Below, piece after piece: positions 16,148 through 25,246 of a stretch of DNA of 39,519 nucleotides. A program made the position numbers and the translations under genes. Location: the NCBI RefSeq assembly GCF_023264895.1, contig NZ_JAHFUY010000030.1, positions 1-39,519 of the forward strand. Reading direction: 5' to 3'. The notes below the pieces were generated by a model. It made no database searches. It was not told the origin of the DNA and worked only from the letters and a program-made list of their open reading frames with translations. How positions within the stretch are numbered: the stretch's first letter is position 1; every line of letters starts with the position of its first letter. Source of the DNA: Herbiconiux sp. Its GTDB lineage: Bacteria > Actinomycetota > Actinomycetes > Actinomycetales > Microbacteriaceae.

Positions 16148-17286
16148 TGGCCACGCTGCGGGTGATCATCGACCAGCTGGTCGCCCCCGTACCAGGCGGA
16201 ATCGGTCGCTACACGCTCGAACTCACGCGTCAGCTGATCGCCACGGCGCCGCGCAACTGCGACGTCGAGGGCATCATCTCGGCGGTGCCGCAGGAGAAGG
16301 CCGACGAGGTGTCGGCCAAGCTCCCAGGGCTCGCAGACCTGCACCGCGCGACCCTGCCGCGGCGTGAGCTGTCGGCTGCCTGGCAGCACGGCATCATCGG
16401 CGGATCGGGCGGCGGCATGGTGCACGCCACGAGCCTCCTCGCGCCCATGCGCAAGCATGACCGGCGGGCCGAACTCGGCACGCAGACGGCCGTGACGATC
16501 CACGACGTGGTGCCGTGGACGCATCCGCAGACCCTCACGCCCCGCGGCGTCACCTGGCACAAAGCGATGGCCAAGCGGGCGTCGAAGCACGCCGACGCCA
16601 TCGTGGTGCCCACGCACGCCGTGGCCGAGGAGCTCTCGCACTACTTCGACTTCGGCGACCGGATCCGCGTGATCGGCGGGGCCGTGAGCGACGAGCTGCG
16701 GCTGCCGACCGATCCGGAGGCCCGCATCGAGGCTCTCGGGCTGCCGGAGAAGTACATCCTCGCCGTGGGCACCCTCGAGCCCCGGAAGGGCCTCGCCGCC
16801 CTCATCAAGGCGCTCTCGCTGCCCGGCACGGGCGACCTGCCGCTCGTGATCGCCGGGCCGGAGGGCTGGGGCGAGGTCGACGTGGCCTCGGTCGCCGCCG
16901 CCGCCGGCGTCGATGCCTCGCGCGTCAAGGTGCTGGGCTTCGTGAGCGACAGCGACCTCGCCCTCGCCCTCGAGCGCGCCACCGTCTTCGTCTACCCCTC
17001 CCTCGCCGAGGGCTTCGGCCTCCCGCTGATCGAGGCCTTCAACTTTGGCACCCCCGTCATCCACGCCGACGTCCCCGCCCTCCTCGAGGTCGCCGCAGGC
17101 TCGACGTTCGTCGTCGACCGCACCACCCCGGATGCGTATGCGGGGCAGCTCGCGTCGGCGATCGAGGCGGTCACGGGCGACGCCGCACTGCGACGGCGCC
17201 TGTCGATCTCGGGACTCGATCGCGCGCGGGCGTTCTCGTGGCGGGACTCGGCCGACAAGGTGTGGCAGCTTCACGCTGACCTCTAG
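16147..17286 (+). CDS. GT4 family glycosyltransferase
   Basis: 379 residues; ATG 16147 overlaps the rmlD stop (TGATG). GT-B fold: N-terminal APVPGGIGRYTLEL glycine loop, TAVTIHDVVPWTHP, AIVVPTHAVAEEL, then ILAVGTLEPRKGLAALIKAL and the donor-site VYPSLAEGFGLPLIEAF with the EX7E pair. Adjacent to rmlBD, it is a good candidate rhamnosyltransferase (context only); in mycobacteria the rhamnosyltransferase wbbL sits beside rmlD. The TAG stop at 17284-17286 abuts repeat element A. Confidence 0.9.
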   Translation: MATLRVIIDQLVAPVPGGIGRYTLELTRQLIATAPRNCDVEGIISAVPQEKADEVSAKLPGLADLHRATLPRRELSAAWQHGIIGGSGGGMVHATSLLAPMRKHDRRAELGTQTAVTIHDVVPWTHPQTLTPRGVTWHKAMAKRASKHADAIVVPTHAVAEELSHYFDFGDRIRVIGGAVSDELRLPTDPEARIEALGLPEKYILAVGTLEPRKGLAALIKALSLPGTGDLPLVIAGPEGWGEVDVASVAAAAGVDASRVKVLGFVSDSDLALALERATVFVYPSLAEGFGLPLIEAFNFGTPVIHADVPALLEVAAGSTFVVDRTTPDAYAGQLASAIEAVTGDAALRRRLSISGLDRARAFSWRDSADKVWQLHADL

Positions 17287-17371
17287 CCGCGCCGCCGCCT
17301 CTGCGGCGCGGGCGACATGCGGTGCCGGTGTCTGGCCGCGTCGCTTCGCGGCGCGTCCAGGCACCGGTACC
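17287..17371 (+). repeat. Structured repeat element, copy A
   Basis: Begins at the base after the upstream stop codon. Hairpin 1: CCGCGCCGC (17287-17295), 7-base loop, GCGGCGCGG (17303-17311), nine perfect pairs. Linker GCGACATGC (17312-17320). Hairpin 2: GGTGCCGGTGTCTGG (17321-17335) with CCAGGCACCGGTACC (17357-17371), fifteen pairs of which two are G-U, capped by CGTCGC-TTC-GCGGCG (17339-17353). The 3' tail shared by copies B-E is not recognisable in A. Confidence 0.85.
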
Positions 17372-17391
17372 GCCCCGGGCTGAGAAACAAT

Positions 17392-17447
17392 GGCCCGCGG
17401 CTTTCAAACCCGCTCCTACCTCATGGGAGATACGAACGTAGCGGGCC
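17392..17447. repeat. Inverted repeat between elements A and B
   Basis: GGCCCGC (17392-17398) and GCGGGCC (17441-17447) are perfect inverted arms with 42 bp between. They link the ends of the two oppositely oriented elements, so the whole 17287-17551 region can fold on itself. The right arm is also part of the tail of element B. Confidence 0.5.
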
Positions 17448-17551
17448 GTACTCGACGACCCGGAGCGTTACACCTGCCGGGGCGCGCCGCGAAGCGACGT
17501 GACCCGACAGGTGCAACGCATGTCGCCCGCGCCGCAGAGGCGGCGGCGCGG
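17430..17551 (-). repeat. Structured repeat element, copy B
   Basis: Minus-strand copy facing A. Hairpin 1 arms at 17551-17543 and 17535-17527, linker complement at 17526-17518, hairpin 2 arms 17517-17503 (GTTGCACCTGTCGGG) and 17481-17467 (CCCGGCAGGTGTAAC). The stem differs from A at many bases yet pairs fully with two G-U positions. A tail resembling GGGTCGGCGAGTAGGGCC follows to about 17430. Hairpin 1 starts 25 bases after the stop of the LCP gene, on the same strand. Confidence 0.85.
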
Positions 17552-17576
17552 AAAGAATCCTGCCGGCGCGATGGAA

Positions 17577-18998
17577 CTAGCCCGCTGGCGCTTCCGTCGC
17601 CGTAGACAGCACCAGCGCATCCGCGACTGTCTGCTGCACCAGGGCCCAGTCGGGGTACTCCGGGTCGATCAGCGGGGGCGTGAGCTCCACGTGGTCGATG
17701 GGGAGGTCCTTGGTCTTCAGGGCGAGGTCGATGAAGTAGCTGAGGGTCGACTGGGGGATGTCGGTCTGCACCACCTGGGTACCGGCCTGCACGATGCCCT
17801 CGAACTTGGTGAGCACGTTGACCGGCTCGAACTGGTTGAGGATGGCCGTCTGCAGTTCGCGCTGGCGCTCCATCCGGTCGTAGTCGCTCGTGGTGTGGCG
17901 CGAGCGGGCGTACCAGAGGGCCGTGTAGCCGTCCATGTGCTGCACCCCGGGCCAGATCCAGCCCTCGACCTCGTTGAGGTTCTCGTCGCCGCCCATGGGC
18001 AGCTCCTCCTTGACGTCGATCGTCACGCCGCCGAGGGCGTCGATGAGGTCCGAGAAGCCCTGCATGTCGATCATCACGTAGTACTGGATGGTGAGCCCGA
18101 GAGCGCCCTCGATGGCATCCTTCGTGGCCTCGACGCCGGGGTTGGAGCCCTCGGCCTCGGCGTTCGGGTACAGGTCCTGGTTGAACGCCATCACGCGGGG
18201 GTAGAGGAAGCTCACCTGGCAATCGCTGCCGCAGTCATAGACGCCGTCGGGCGCGTACTCCGAGCCGACGAGGGGCGAGTCCGCGGCGATCGGCACCTGC
18301 TGCAGGTCGCGCGGGATGCCGATCATGGTGGCACGTCCGGTGTCGGCCTCGATCGAGACCACGGTCATGCTGTCGGGGCGCATGCCGTCCCGATCCGGGC
18401 CCGCGTCGCCGCCGAGCAGCAGGATGTTGTAGCGGCCGTTCACGGGCGGCTCCGCGGCCGCCTGCACGTTGAAGACCGAGGCGAGGCCCGACTGGGCGAC
18501 GTTGGCGATGTACGCCGCCGCTCCGGCACCACCGGCGGTGACCACCATGAGCAGCACCGAGAAGATCGCGATGGCGGGACGTGCCCGCGGACCCACCCGC
18601 ACCAGACGCACGAGCCGCAGCGCATCCAGGGTCAGCACGACCCAGAGCACGGCGTAGGCCACGAGGAGAACCTGCACGATCACGAGCGGCACGAGGTTGG
18701 TGGCGATCGAGAAGATGACCTGCGGCCAGATGAAGTAGATGACGCCGGCGATGATCGCGAGCGCCCACAGCACGAGCGTGCAGCCCAGGCCGAAGCGCCC
18801 GAGCCGGCGGTTGCCCGCGAGCACCTGGGCCGAGCCCGGGATGAGCACGTTGAGCACCACGAGCCACCAGCCGCGCACCGTCATCGCCTTGGGCGAGGAG
18901 GTGTCGGGATAGCGGATCGGGCTCGCGGTGGCGTTGGCCGACGGCGAACCGGTCTGGTATCGGCTCCGAGTGGCGGGGCCTGCGGTCATGCTGGTCAT
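17577..18998 (-). CDS. LytR-CpsA-Psr (LCP) family protein
   Basis: 473 residues, ATG 18998 overlapping the purE stop (ATGA). N-terminal ~40 residues cytoplasmic, then about four membrane segments (e.g. [68 protein letters not shown]). The extracellular LCP domain starts near 185: [30 protein letters not shown], and later [20 protein letters not shown], which hold the conserved Asp/Arg residues that bind polyprenyl pyrophosphate. LCP enzymes attach polysaccharides or teichoic-type polymers from lipid carriers to peptidoglycan. Extra membrane helices before the domain are more than the single helix of classical members. It probably anchors the polymer made by the genes to the left. Confidence 0.92.
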   Translation of the reverse strand: MTSMTAGPATRSRYQTGSPSANATASPIRYPDTSSPKAMTVRGWWLVVLNVLIPGSAQVLAGNRRLGRFGLGCTLVLWALAIIAGVIYFIWPQVIFSIATNLVPLVIVQVLLVAYAVLWVVLTLDALRLVRLVRVGPRARPAIAIFSVLLMVVTAGGAGAAAYIANVAQSGLASVFNVQAAAEPPVNGRYNILLLGGDAGPDRDGMRPDSMTVVSIEADTGRATMIGIPRDLQQVPIAADSPLVGSEYAPDGVYDCGSDCQVSFLYPRVMAFNQDLYPNAEAEGSNPGVEATKDAIEGALGLTIQYYVMIDMQGFSDLIDALGGVTIDVKEELPMGGDENLNEVEGWIWPGVQHMDGYTALWYARSRHTTSDYDRMERQRELQTAILNQFEPVNVLTKFEGIVQAGTQVVQTDIPQSTLSYFIDLALKTKDLPIDHVELTPPLIDPEYPDWALVQQTVADALVLSTATEAPAG

Positions 18999-19504
18999 AG
19001 GCGGGTCTGAAGGTCTTCGTTCTTCTGGGCGACGAGGGCGGCGAGCCCGCTGCGGTAGCGGTCGAGGGCAGCGGCAAGCTCATCATCACCGGTCGAGAGA
19101 ATGCTGACAGCGATGAGGCCGGCGTTCTTCGCGCCGCCGATGGAGACGGTCGCGACAGGGATGCCGGCGGGCATCTGCACGATCGACAGCAGCGAGTCGA
19201 GGCCGTCGAGCTTGGCCAGCGGCACCGGCACGCCGACCACGGGAAGGGTGGTGACACTTGCCAGCATTCCCGGCAGGTGCGCGGCCCCGCCCGCGCCTGC
19301 GATGACGACCTTGAGGCCGCGCTCGCGCGCGGACTTGCCGTAGTCGATCATCTTCTCGGGGGTGCGGTGCGCCGAGACGACCTGCACCTCGTGGGGCACG
19401 CCGAAGTCCTTCAGCACCTGCACGGCGTCGCTCATGACGGAGAAGTCGGAATCCGACCCCATGACGACGCCCACGACGGGGTTGTTCTCGGGCATGGTGC
19501 CCAT
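18995..19504 (-). CDS. purE: N5-carboxyaminoimidazole ribonucleotide mutase
   Basis: 169 residues. Class I PurE: moves the carboxylate of N5-CAIR to C4 giving CAIR in de novo purine synthesis. GSDSDFSVM (16-24), [11 protein letters not shown] (43-53, catalytic His), [11 protein letters not shown] and VGVPVPL are all present. Two in-frame ATGs (19504 and 19495) are possible; GGAG lies 14 bases before the first, which I therefore prefer. It overlaps the LCP gene downstream and is separated from purK by 246 bp. Confidence 0.95.
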   Translation of the reverse strand: MGTMPENNPVVGVVMGSDSDFSVMSDAVQVLKDFGVPHEVQVVSAHRTPEKMIDYGKSARERGLKVVIAGAGGAAHLPGMLASVTTLPVVGVPVPLAKLDGLDSLLSIVQMPAGIPVATVSIGGAKNAGLIAVSILSTGDDELAAALDRYRSGLAALVAQKNEDLQTRL

Positions 19505-19750
19505 GGTAGGTGCTGGGTCTCCGGGGGCCCGGTAGCGCGTCGGGCGTGCCGGGAGTGGGTGTGCGGCCGACCGCCCGCCCGGGATGACGACGGAGTTCGA
19601 GGGGCGAAGGCGGGAACGACGGGGCCTCGAGCCCCGCAGCGCCCGAGACTCCGTCGTTTCGGCGTGCCGGAGGGGCTGCTGGGCACGAGGAAAGGCCCGA
19701 GGCCGGACGTGGGCGGGCGGGAGCCGGCCGGGTCGGGACCGGGAGCCGGC
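19505..19750. other. purK-purE spacer with nested inverted repeats
   Basis: 246 bp without a supported gene. Outer arms ACGACGGAGT (19587-19596) and ACTCCGTCGT (19648-19657) are perfect; inside lies CGGGGC-CTCGA-GCCCCG (19620-19636). Further GC-rich palindromes occur near the purK stop, for example GAGCCGGCTC. No T-run follows, so it is not a standard terminator. It could be a processing or attenuation structure in the purK-purE message. Confidence 0.45.
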
Positions 19751-20887
19751 TCAGTACTCGAAGAACGCGGCGGCGGCCCTCGCCCGGAACACGACGTCGT
19801 CGAGCTCCTCGCCCGAGACCGTCACGTGCCCGATCTTGCGGCCGGGGCGGGGCTCCTTGCCGTAGAGGTGGATCTTGGCGGTCGGCTGGTCGGCGGCCGC
19901 CTGCTGCAGCGGAGTGTCGAGATCGCCATCCGTCGGTCCGCCCAGGATGTTGATCATCACCGACCACGGTTCGCGGTGCCCCGTGGCGCCGAAGGGCAGG
20001 TCGAGCACGGCCCGGAGGTGCTGTTCGAACTGGCTCGTGGTGGAGCCGTCGATCGTCCAGTGGCCGGTGTTGTGCGGGCGCATGGCGAGCTCGTTGACGA
20101 GAATGCGCTCATCCGTCGTCTCGAAGAGCTCCACGGCCAGCACGCCGGTGACGCCGAGCTCCTCGGCGATCGTGGTGCCGATGCGGGCGGCCATCTCGGC
20201 GACCTTCCCGGCGGATCCGGGGGCGGGGGCGATGACCTCGGCGCAGACGCCGTTCTTCTGCACCGACTCGACGACGGGCCAGAGGGTCACGTCGCCGCTC
20301 GGCCGCCGGGCCACGAGCTGGGCGAGCTCCCGGCGGAAGTCGACGAGCTCCTCCACGAGCAGCGCTCCCCCGCGGCCGTCCTCGGCGAGGGCGGCGAACC
20401 AGTCCTCGGCCTGATCGGCGGCGGTCACGACGCGCACGCCCTTGCCGTCGTAGCCGCCGCGGGCGGTCTTCACGACGCCGCGGCCGCCGTGGTCGTCGAG
20501 GAAGGCCGCCAGCTCCTCGGGCGTCTCGACCCGCGCCCAGTCGGGCATCGGGATGCCGAGCTCGCGGAGGCGCTCGCGCATCGCGAGCTTGTCCTGGGCG
20601 AACTGCAGGGCGTCGGGGCCCGGATGCACGGCCACACCCTCGGCGACGAGGGCGCGGAGCACGGCCTGGGGCACGTGCTCATGGTCGAAGGTCACGACGT
20701 CGACGGTCTTGGTGAACGCTCGGACGGTCTCGAGGTCGGTGTAGTCGCCGACGCCGGTGGCGGCGATTGCGGCCGACATCCCCTCGCTCTCGGCGAGCAC
20801 GCGGATGTCGATCCCCAGCTCGATCGCGGGCGGCACCATCATGCGCGCCAGTTGTCCGCCACCGATGACGCCTAGTCGATATGTCAC
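19751..20887 (-). CDS. purK: 5-(carboxyamino)imidazole ribonucleotide synthase
   Basis: 378 residues, GTG 20887. ATP-grasp enzyme making N5-CAIR from AIR, bicarbonate and ATP, the step before PurE. N-terminal LGVIGGGQLARMM (4-16), DVVTFDHEHVP, then ATP-grasp elements VVKTARGGYDGKGV, LLVEELVDF (carboxylate), GVLAVELFET and LVNELAMRPHNTGHWTID. The usual PurK E-x-N-E metal site is seen as VELF...VNELA. The frame runs on to 20983 but only across repeat element C. Its start follows TAAACT by seven bases, a leaderless arrangement. Confidence 0.95.
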   Translation of the reverse strand: MTYRLGVIGGGQLARMMVPPAIELGIDIRVLAESEGMSAAIAATGVGDYTDLETVRAFTKTVDVVTFDHEHVPQAVLRALVAEGVAVHPGPDALQFAQDKLAMRERLRELGIPMPDWARVETPEELAAFLDDHGGRGVVKTARGGYDGKGVRVVTAADQAEDWFAALAEDGRGGALLVEELVDFRRELAQLVARRPSGDVTLWPVVESVQKNGVCAEVIAPAPGSAGKVAEMAARIGTTIAEELGVTGVLAVELFETTDERILVNELAMRPHNTGHWTIDGSTTSQFEQHLRAVLDLPFGATGHREPWSVMINILGGPTDGDLDTPLQQAAADQPTAKIHLYGKEPRPGRKIGHVTVSGEELDDVVFRARAAAAFFEY

Positions 20888-20900
20888 GGGGAGGAGTTTA
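20888..20900 (-). promoter_or_regulatory. Probable leaderless promoter of purK
   Basis: TAAACT (20900-20895, minus strand) then seven bases CCTCCCC and GTG at 20887. No Shine-Dalgarno of normal sense is present. The -35 is unclear. Repeat element C begins 30 bp further upstream. Confidence 0.45.
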
Positions 20901-20930
20901 TCTTGTGCGGGTTCCGCCGCTGTGCTGCTT

Positions 20931-21045
20931 CCGCGCCGCCGCTTCTGCGGCGCGGGCGACATGCGGTGCCGCCGTCGTTCCACGTCGCTTCGCGGCGCGG
21001 AACGGCGACGGTACCGCGCTGGGTCGGCGAGTAGGGCCCGTTGCG
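20931..21045 (+). repeat. Structured repeat element, copy C
   Basis: Hairpin 1: CCGCGCCGC (20931-20939) and GCGGCGCGG (20947-20955). Linker GCGACATGC (20956-20964). Hairpin 2: arms 20965-20981 and 20999-21015, seventeen pairs with two G-U and one C-A, capped by CGTCGC-TTC-GCGGCG (20983-20997). Tail GGGTCGGCGAGTAGGGCC follows at about 21020-21037. Unlike the others it does not follow a stop codon on its own strand: it lies between the purK promoter and the 3' end of a leftward gene. Confidence 0.85.
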
Positions 21046-21073
21046 TTCGGTGCCGTGGGGGGCACTCGTGGGG

Positions 21074-23023
21074 TCACTGGGGGAGGTAGGTCTCGAGTTG
21101 GGATTGGACTGCTTCGGAGAGAGTGTTGGGGCCGCCTAGGACGACTATGCGGTAGGGGTTGAGGCGGTCTAGTTGGGCGGCGACCGGGGCCGGGATGGCG
21201 TCCTTCTGGATGAGGAGGACGGGGGCGTCCTCGGCGATTGCTGCCGCTGAGCCGGAGAGGGCGTCGGGGAAGACCGCGCCCGACGCCACGTAGAGCGTGT
21301 AGACGCTTTGCGGGAACGCCCTCGCCGCGACGGCCGCCGAGACTGTGTAGCGGTCGGGGCCGTCTATGCGAACCACGCCGTAGGTGGATTGCAGGGCGGT
21401 GACCACGGACTCGTCGACGGTGTTGGTGCCGCCGAGGACGAAGATCACGCTCGGCTTCAGGCGAGTGATCTCGGCGAGCACGGCGCCCGGCACCTCGTTC
21501 TTCTTGGTGAGGAGCACGGGGCTGCCCTCGAGACCGGCTGCTGCGGATGTGGAGAGCGCGTCGGAGAAGACCGCTCCGGAGGCGAGGTAGACGGTCTGTG
21601 CGCCGTCGGGGAAGGCCGACTCCGATACCGCGGCAGACACCTCGTAGCGGTCCGCCCCGGCCAAGCGCGAGAGCGATCGGGTGTAGTCTCCGAGCGCCTT
21701 CTCCACGGCCTCGCTGACGCTTGCCGTGCCGCCGAGGATGACGATGCGCTGCGGACGCAAAGACTTCAGCCGAGCCGCGACCGCTGCCGGCACGGAGTCC
21801 TTCGACACCAGCAGCACCGGGCCGTGCTGTGCCCCAGCCGCCGCCGACCCCGACAGCGCATCCGCGAACCCACCCCCGGCTGCCACGTAGACCACGGGCA
21901 CGCCGGACGCGAACGTCTCCCCGGCCACATTCGCCGAGACCTCGAACCGATCCGCACCGCTGACCCGGTCGACGGAGGGCAGCGGCCTCGGATTCGGCTG
22001 GAACATGACGACCTCGGAGGGGCGCCATGATCGAGGTGTCTCACCCACGAGGATCCGGTGCGTCTTCGGGTCGACGATGACCGAGTTGAAGTAGTCATTG
22101 GGCCCCGCATCCTCGATCGACAAGTCGGTGGAACGCAGAGTGCTCACTCCACCGATCCCTTCTCCTGAGTCGGTGGCGTAGACAGTGTGGAATGCCGAAT
22201 CCACTGCGATCCCGTTCGGCATACTGCCTAGAGGACGGGAGGTCGCCGTGAGCGACATGGTCTGGAGCGAGAACTTCTCGACGTGCTCCGCAGACGGCCT
22301 ATCGGTCGTGATGAAAAGCGAACCGCCGCCGATCGCGAGAAGATCAGGCCTGTTCTCGAGGGGCCACAGGGTGGTCGAACCGTCCGTGTTCAAGACAGTG
22401 ATCGAGGAGTCGGGCTGGCTCGGCACGTAGGCCTTCCCCGAGTCAGGATCGACGACGACGCCATTCGGCTGAACCCCCACGGCGACCATGCGAGGTGCAG
22501 CAACGCCGGAACCGTCGAGGACACTGACGTTGCCGCTCGTCCGATTCGCCACGAAGACCCGGTTGTTCTTCTCGTCGACGGCGACAGCCCCGGCGAAGGT
22601 CCCGCCAGACGCGACCCGGCTGGTCACTCGGTTCGCGGTGGCGGACTGCGGGTCCACATCCGCCGTGACGATGGTGTCGTTGCCCGCATCCGCAACGTAG
22701 AGCTTGTGCGTGACCTGGTTGACTGCGGCGGCCACAGGGTACGTGAATGCGCCGTCGCTGATGGTCGTCACGAACTCGAAGCTCGATTCGCTGATGTCGT
22801 AGACCTGGACAGCCTTGTTCTTCTGGTCGAGCACGAAGGCGCGCTGGGTGGTGCTGTCGATGGCGATGTCGCTGACGCCATCGCCGAAGGTGTTCGGGGC
22901 GACCGAAGCCAGGCGCTCCAGCCCGAAGTCGCGAGGGGCGGCCTGGGCGGTGGCCCCCAGCCATCCTGCGACGACGAGCACCACGGCACCGGCGGCGAGA
23001 ACGGAGAGTGAGCGGAGGTGCAT
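21074..23023 (-). CDS. Secreted protein with beta-propeller and three cell-wall-binding-2 repeats (copy 1)
   Basis: 649 residues. Signal peptide 1-28 (SVLAAGAVVLVVAG, cleavage after ATAQA). Residues ~35-345 contain repeated YVTN-like blades (KAVQVYDI, HKLYVADAGNDTIV, NRVFVANRTSGNVSVLD, GKAYVPSQPDSSITVL), a probable beta-propeller. Residues 351-450, 451-549 and 550-649 are three cell-wall-binding-2 (PF04122-type) repeats, each with a GADRY/F start, ASGAVFPDALSGSAAA-like centre and IVVLGG end. In other Gram-positives this triple module binds anionic wall polymers, so the protein is probably held on the surface. It is one of a tandem pair; ~70% identical to copy 2 in the propeller and nearly identical in the first ~60 residues and first binding repeat. 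Codon use in the propeller looks less GC-rich than neighbours. Confidence 0.9.
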   Translation of the reverse strand: MHLRSLSVLAAGAVVLVVAGWLGATAQAAPRDFGLERLASVAPNTFGDGVSDIAIDSTTQRAFVLDQKNKAVQVYDISESSFEFVTTISDGAFTYPVAAAVNQVTHKLYVADAGNDTIVTADVDPQSATANRVTSRVASGGTFAGAVAVDEKNNRVFVANRTSGNVSVLDGSGVAAPRMVAVGVQPNGVVVDPDSGKAYVPSQPDSSITVLNTDGSTTLWPLENRPDLLAIGGGSLFITTDRPSAEHVEKFSLQTMSLTATSRPLGSMPNGIAVDSAFHTVYATDSGEGIGGVSTLRSTDLSIEDAGPNDYFNSVIVDPKTHRILVGETPRSWRPSEVVMFQPNPRPLPSVDRVSGADRFEVSANVAGETFASGVPVVYVAAGGGFADALSGSAAAGAQHGPVLLVSKDSVPAAVAARLKSLRPQRIVILGGTASVSEAVEKALGDYTRSLSRLAGADRYEVSAAVSESAFPDGAQTVYLASGAVFSDALSTSAAAGLEGSPVLLTKKNEVPGAVLAEITRLKPSVIFVLGGTNTVDESVVTALQSTYGVVRIDGPDRYTVSAAVAARAFPQSVYTLYVASGAVFPDALSGSAAAIAEDAPVLLIQKDAIPAPVAAQLDRLNPYRIVVLGGPNTLSEAVQSQLETYLPQ

Positions 23024-23059
23024 GGAGATGAGATTATCTCATCAGCACGTCGGTGTCAG
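23024..23059 (-). promoter_or_regulatory. Leaderless promoter overlapping a palindrome (copy 1)
   Basis: Minus strand: -35 CTGACA (23059-23054), 17-bp spacer, -10 TAATCT (23036-23031), seven bases, ATG 23023. The palindrome ATGAGATTATCTCAT (23028-23042) covers the -10. The same arrangement is conserved at 25247-25282. A regulator bound to the palindrome would block transcription. Confidence 0.6.
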
Positions 23060-23229
23060 CCTCGGGTGGGGATCGGGTGCTCGGTGAGGGCGCCCAGGAG
23101 GTCGGCCGTGAGGCGGGCCGAGGGGATGTCGTGGAGGACGACGGTGAGGTCGGGGCCCGCGGTGACGCGGATGTCGCCGGAGGCGGCCGCCGCCTGGAAG
23201 GGGGTGCGGCGGAGGCGGACGTCGGTGAC
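23056..23229 (-). pseudogene. 3' remnant of the PH-domain gene
   Basis: 58 codons including the stop, nearly identical to the end of the intact gene at 25279-26088 (offset 2223 bp), encoding TDVRLRRTPFQAAAASGD through EHPIPTRG. Similarity ends abruptly at 23229. There is no start, so it is a by-product of the tandem duplication. The next 70 bp (23230-23299) match nothing else I see here. Confidence 0.85.
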
Positions 23230-23299
23230 GAGTGCGGCATGGGTGTCGAGGTGGATCGACGAAGAGGGTCTGTCGCCGGTGATGCGGTCATTCAGTGAA

Positions 23300-25246
23300 T
23301 CAGTCGGGGAGGTAGGACTCCAGTTGCGATTGGACCGCGCCTGAGAGTGTCTTGGCTCCGCCGAGGACGACTATGCGGTAGGGGTCGAGGCGGTCGAGTT
23401 CGGCGGCGACCGGAGCCGGGATGGCGTCCTTCTGCACGAGCAGGATCGGGGCATCTTCTGCGATGGCGGCAGCCGAACCCGAGAGGGCGTCCGGGAACAC
23501 CGCGCCCGACGCCACGTAGACCGTGTAGACGCTCTCCCGGAACGATCTCGCCGCCACACCCGCCGACACCTCGTAGCGGTCGGCGCCGTCGATCCTCACG
23601 ACCGGCCAGCGTTGCTGCAGCATGGCGATCACCGACTCGTCGATCGTGCTCGTGCCGCCGAGCACGACGATCAGGCTCGGCCGCAACCCGCCGAGCTCCG
23701 TGAGGACGTCGGGCGGCACCTCGTTCTTCTTCGTCAGCAGCACGGGGCTCCCTTCGAGGCCGGCGGCAGCGGATGCCGAGAGAGCATCGGAGAAGACTTC
23801 CCCGGATGCCAGATAGGCGACCTCAGCCCCGTCGCGGAAGGCCGCCGCCGAGACCGCTACCGAGACGGAGTAGCGGTCTGCGCCGGCCAACCGCGAGACC
23901 GAGTCGCTGTAGTCGCTGAGCGCTCTCTCGACGCCCGCACTGATGCTCGCGGTGCCCCCCAGGATGACGATCCGCTGTGGACGCAACGACTTCAGGCGGG
24001 TTGCGACCGCTGCAGGCACCGAGTCCTTCGAGACCAGCAGCACCGGGCCGTGCTGGGCGCCAGCCGCCGCCGACCCCGACAGCGCGTCTGCGAACCCACC
24101 GCCGGCCGCCACATAGACCACGGGCACGCCGGACGCGAAAGTCTCCCCGGCGATATTCGCCGACACCTCGAATCGATCCCCGCCGTCGATTCGGTCGACG
24201 GACGGGAGCGGCCGGGGATTCGGCCGGAACATGACGACCTGTGAAGGGCTTCCGAAGCGCGGGGTCTCACCGACCAGGATCCGGTGCGTCGTCGGCTCGA
24301 CGACGACGGAGTTGAAGTAGTCCTCAGAGCCTGTGCCCTCTGGCGACAGGTCCGTGACTCTCAGAGCAGTGATGCCACCGATCCCTCCTGCGGCATGAGC
24401 CGCGTACACGACGTGAAGAGCTTCGTCGACGTCGATGTCGTTGGGCAGACTGCCGAGAGGTGGCGACGCCGCCACCAGGGTTCCACTCTCCAGCGAGAAT
24501 CTCTCGAGGTGCGCCGCATATGGTCTGTCCGTCGCAGTGACCAGCGATCCGGCGCTGACCGCCAGCTGATCCGGGCGGTGGTCAAGAGGCCAGAGTGTGG
24601 TGGAACCATCCGGGTTCAAGACGGTGATCGTCGAGTCGAGTTGGCTCGAGACGTAAGCTTTCGCGGTCTCCGGGTCGACGACGACGTCCCTCGGCTCCAG
24701 CCCGACGGGCACCAAGCGAGGCAGGACGGTGCCGGCCCCGTCCATGACGCTCACGTTCTGACTGGATCGGTTGACGACGAAGACCCGATCGTGGGTTTCA
24801 TCGACTGCGACTGCTCCGACGGATGTTCCGCCTGAGGGTATCCTGCTCGTCACGGTATCCGCCGTGGCCGACTCGGGATCGACGTCCACCGTGGCGATGG
24901 TGTCGCTGATCGCATCCGCGACGTAGAGCGTGTGGGTGACCTCGTTCACTGCGGCGGCGATCGGGTAGGTGAAGCCGCCGTAGATGGTGACCACGAACTC
25001 GAAGCTGGGTCCGCTGATGTCGTAGACCTGGACCGCCTTGTTCTTCTGGTCCAGGACGAAGGCGCGCTGGGTGGTGCTGTCGATGGCGATGTCGCTCACG
25101 CCATCACCGAAGGTGTTCGGGGCGACCGAAGCCAGGCGCTCCAGCCCGAAGGCGCGAGGGGCCGCCTGGGCCGTGGCCCCCATCCCTCCGGCGACGACGA
25201 GCACCACGACACCGGCGGCGAGAATGGAGAGCGAGCGAAGCTGCAT
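23300..25246 (-). CDS. Secreted protein with beta-propeller and three cell-wall-binding-2 repeats (copy 2)
   Basis: 648 residues, paralogue of the gene at 21074-23023 with the same layout: signal peptide (SILAAGVVVLVVAGGMGATAQA), propeller-like blades (KAVQVYDISGPSFEF, HTLYVADAISDTIATVDV, DRVFVVNRSSQNVSVMD) and three cell-wall-binding-2 repeats from ~350. Substitutions cluster in the propeller and in the second and third repeats; the first ~65 residues and the first binding repeat are almost unchanged. That mosaic suggests gene conversion between copies or selection for divergence of the exposed part. Placed between PH and PH remnant by the tandem duplication. Confidence 0.9.
   Translation of the reverse strand: MQLRSLSILAAGVVVLVVAGGMGATAQAAPRAFGLERLASVAPNTFGDGVSDIAIDSTTQRAFVLDQKNKAVQVYDISGPSFEFVVTIYGGFTYPIAAAVNEVTHTLYVADAISDTIATVDVDPESATADTVTSRIPSGGTSVGAVAVDETHDRVFVVNRSSQNVSVMDGAGTVLPRLVPVGLEPRDVVVDPETAKAYVSSQLDSTITVLNPDGSTTLWPLDHRPDQLAVSAGSLVTATDRPYAAHLERFSLESGTLVAASPPLGSLPNDIDVDEALHVVYAAHAAGGIGGITALRVTDLSPEGTGSEDYFNSVVVEPTTHRILVGETPRFGSPSQVVMFRPNPRPLPSVDRIDGGDRFEVSANIAGETFASGVPVVYVAAGGGFADALSGSAAAGAQHGPVLLVSKDSVPAAVATRLKSLRPQRIVILGGTASISAGVERALSDYSDSVSRLAGADRYSVSVAVSAAAFRDGAEVAYLASGEVFSDALSASAAAGLEGSPVLLTKKNEVPPDVLTELGGLRPSLIVVLGGTSTIDESVIAMLQQRWPVVRIDGADRYEVSAGVAARSFRESVYTVYVASGAVFPDALSGSAAAIAEDAPILLVQKDAIPAPVAAELDRLDPYRIVVLGGAKTLSGAVQSQLESYLPD

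Noticed and set aside
17287-17311. Hairpin 1 of the repeat elements as an intrinsic terminator
   Set aside because: No T-run follows in any copy; the next bases are the conserved linker GCGACATGC.
23018-23344. Small plus-strand gene between the duplicated surface-protein genes
   Set aside because: The frame lies over the PH remnant and promoter and also appears as the same shadow at the intact PH gene.
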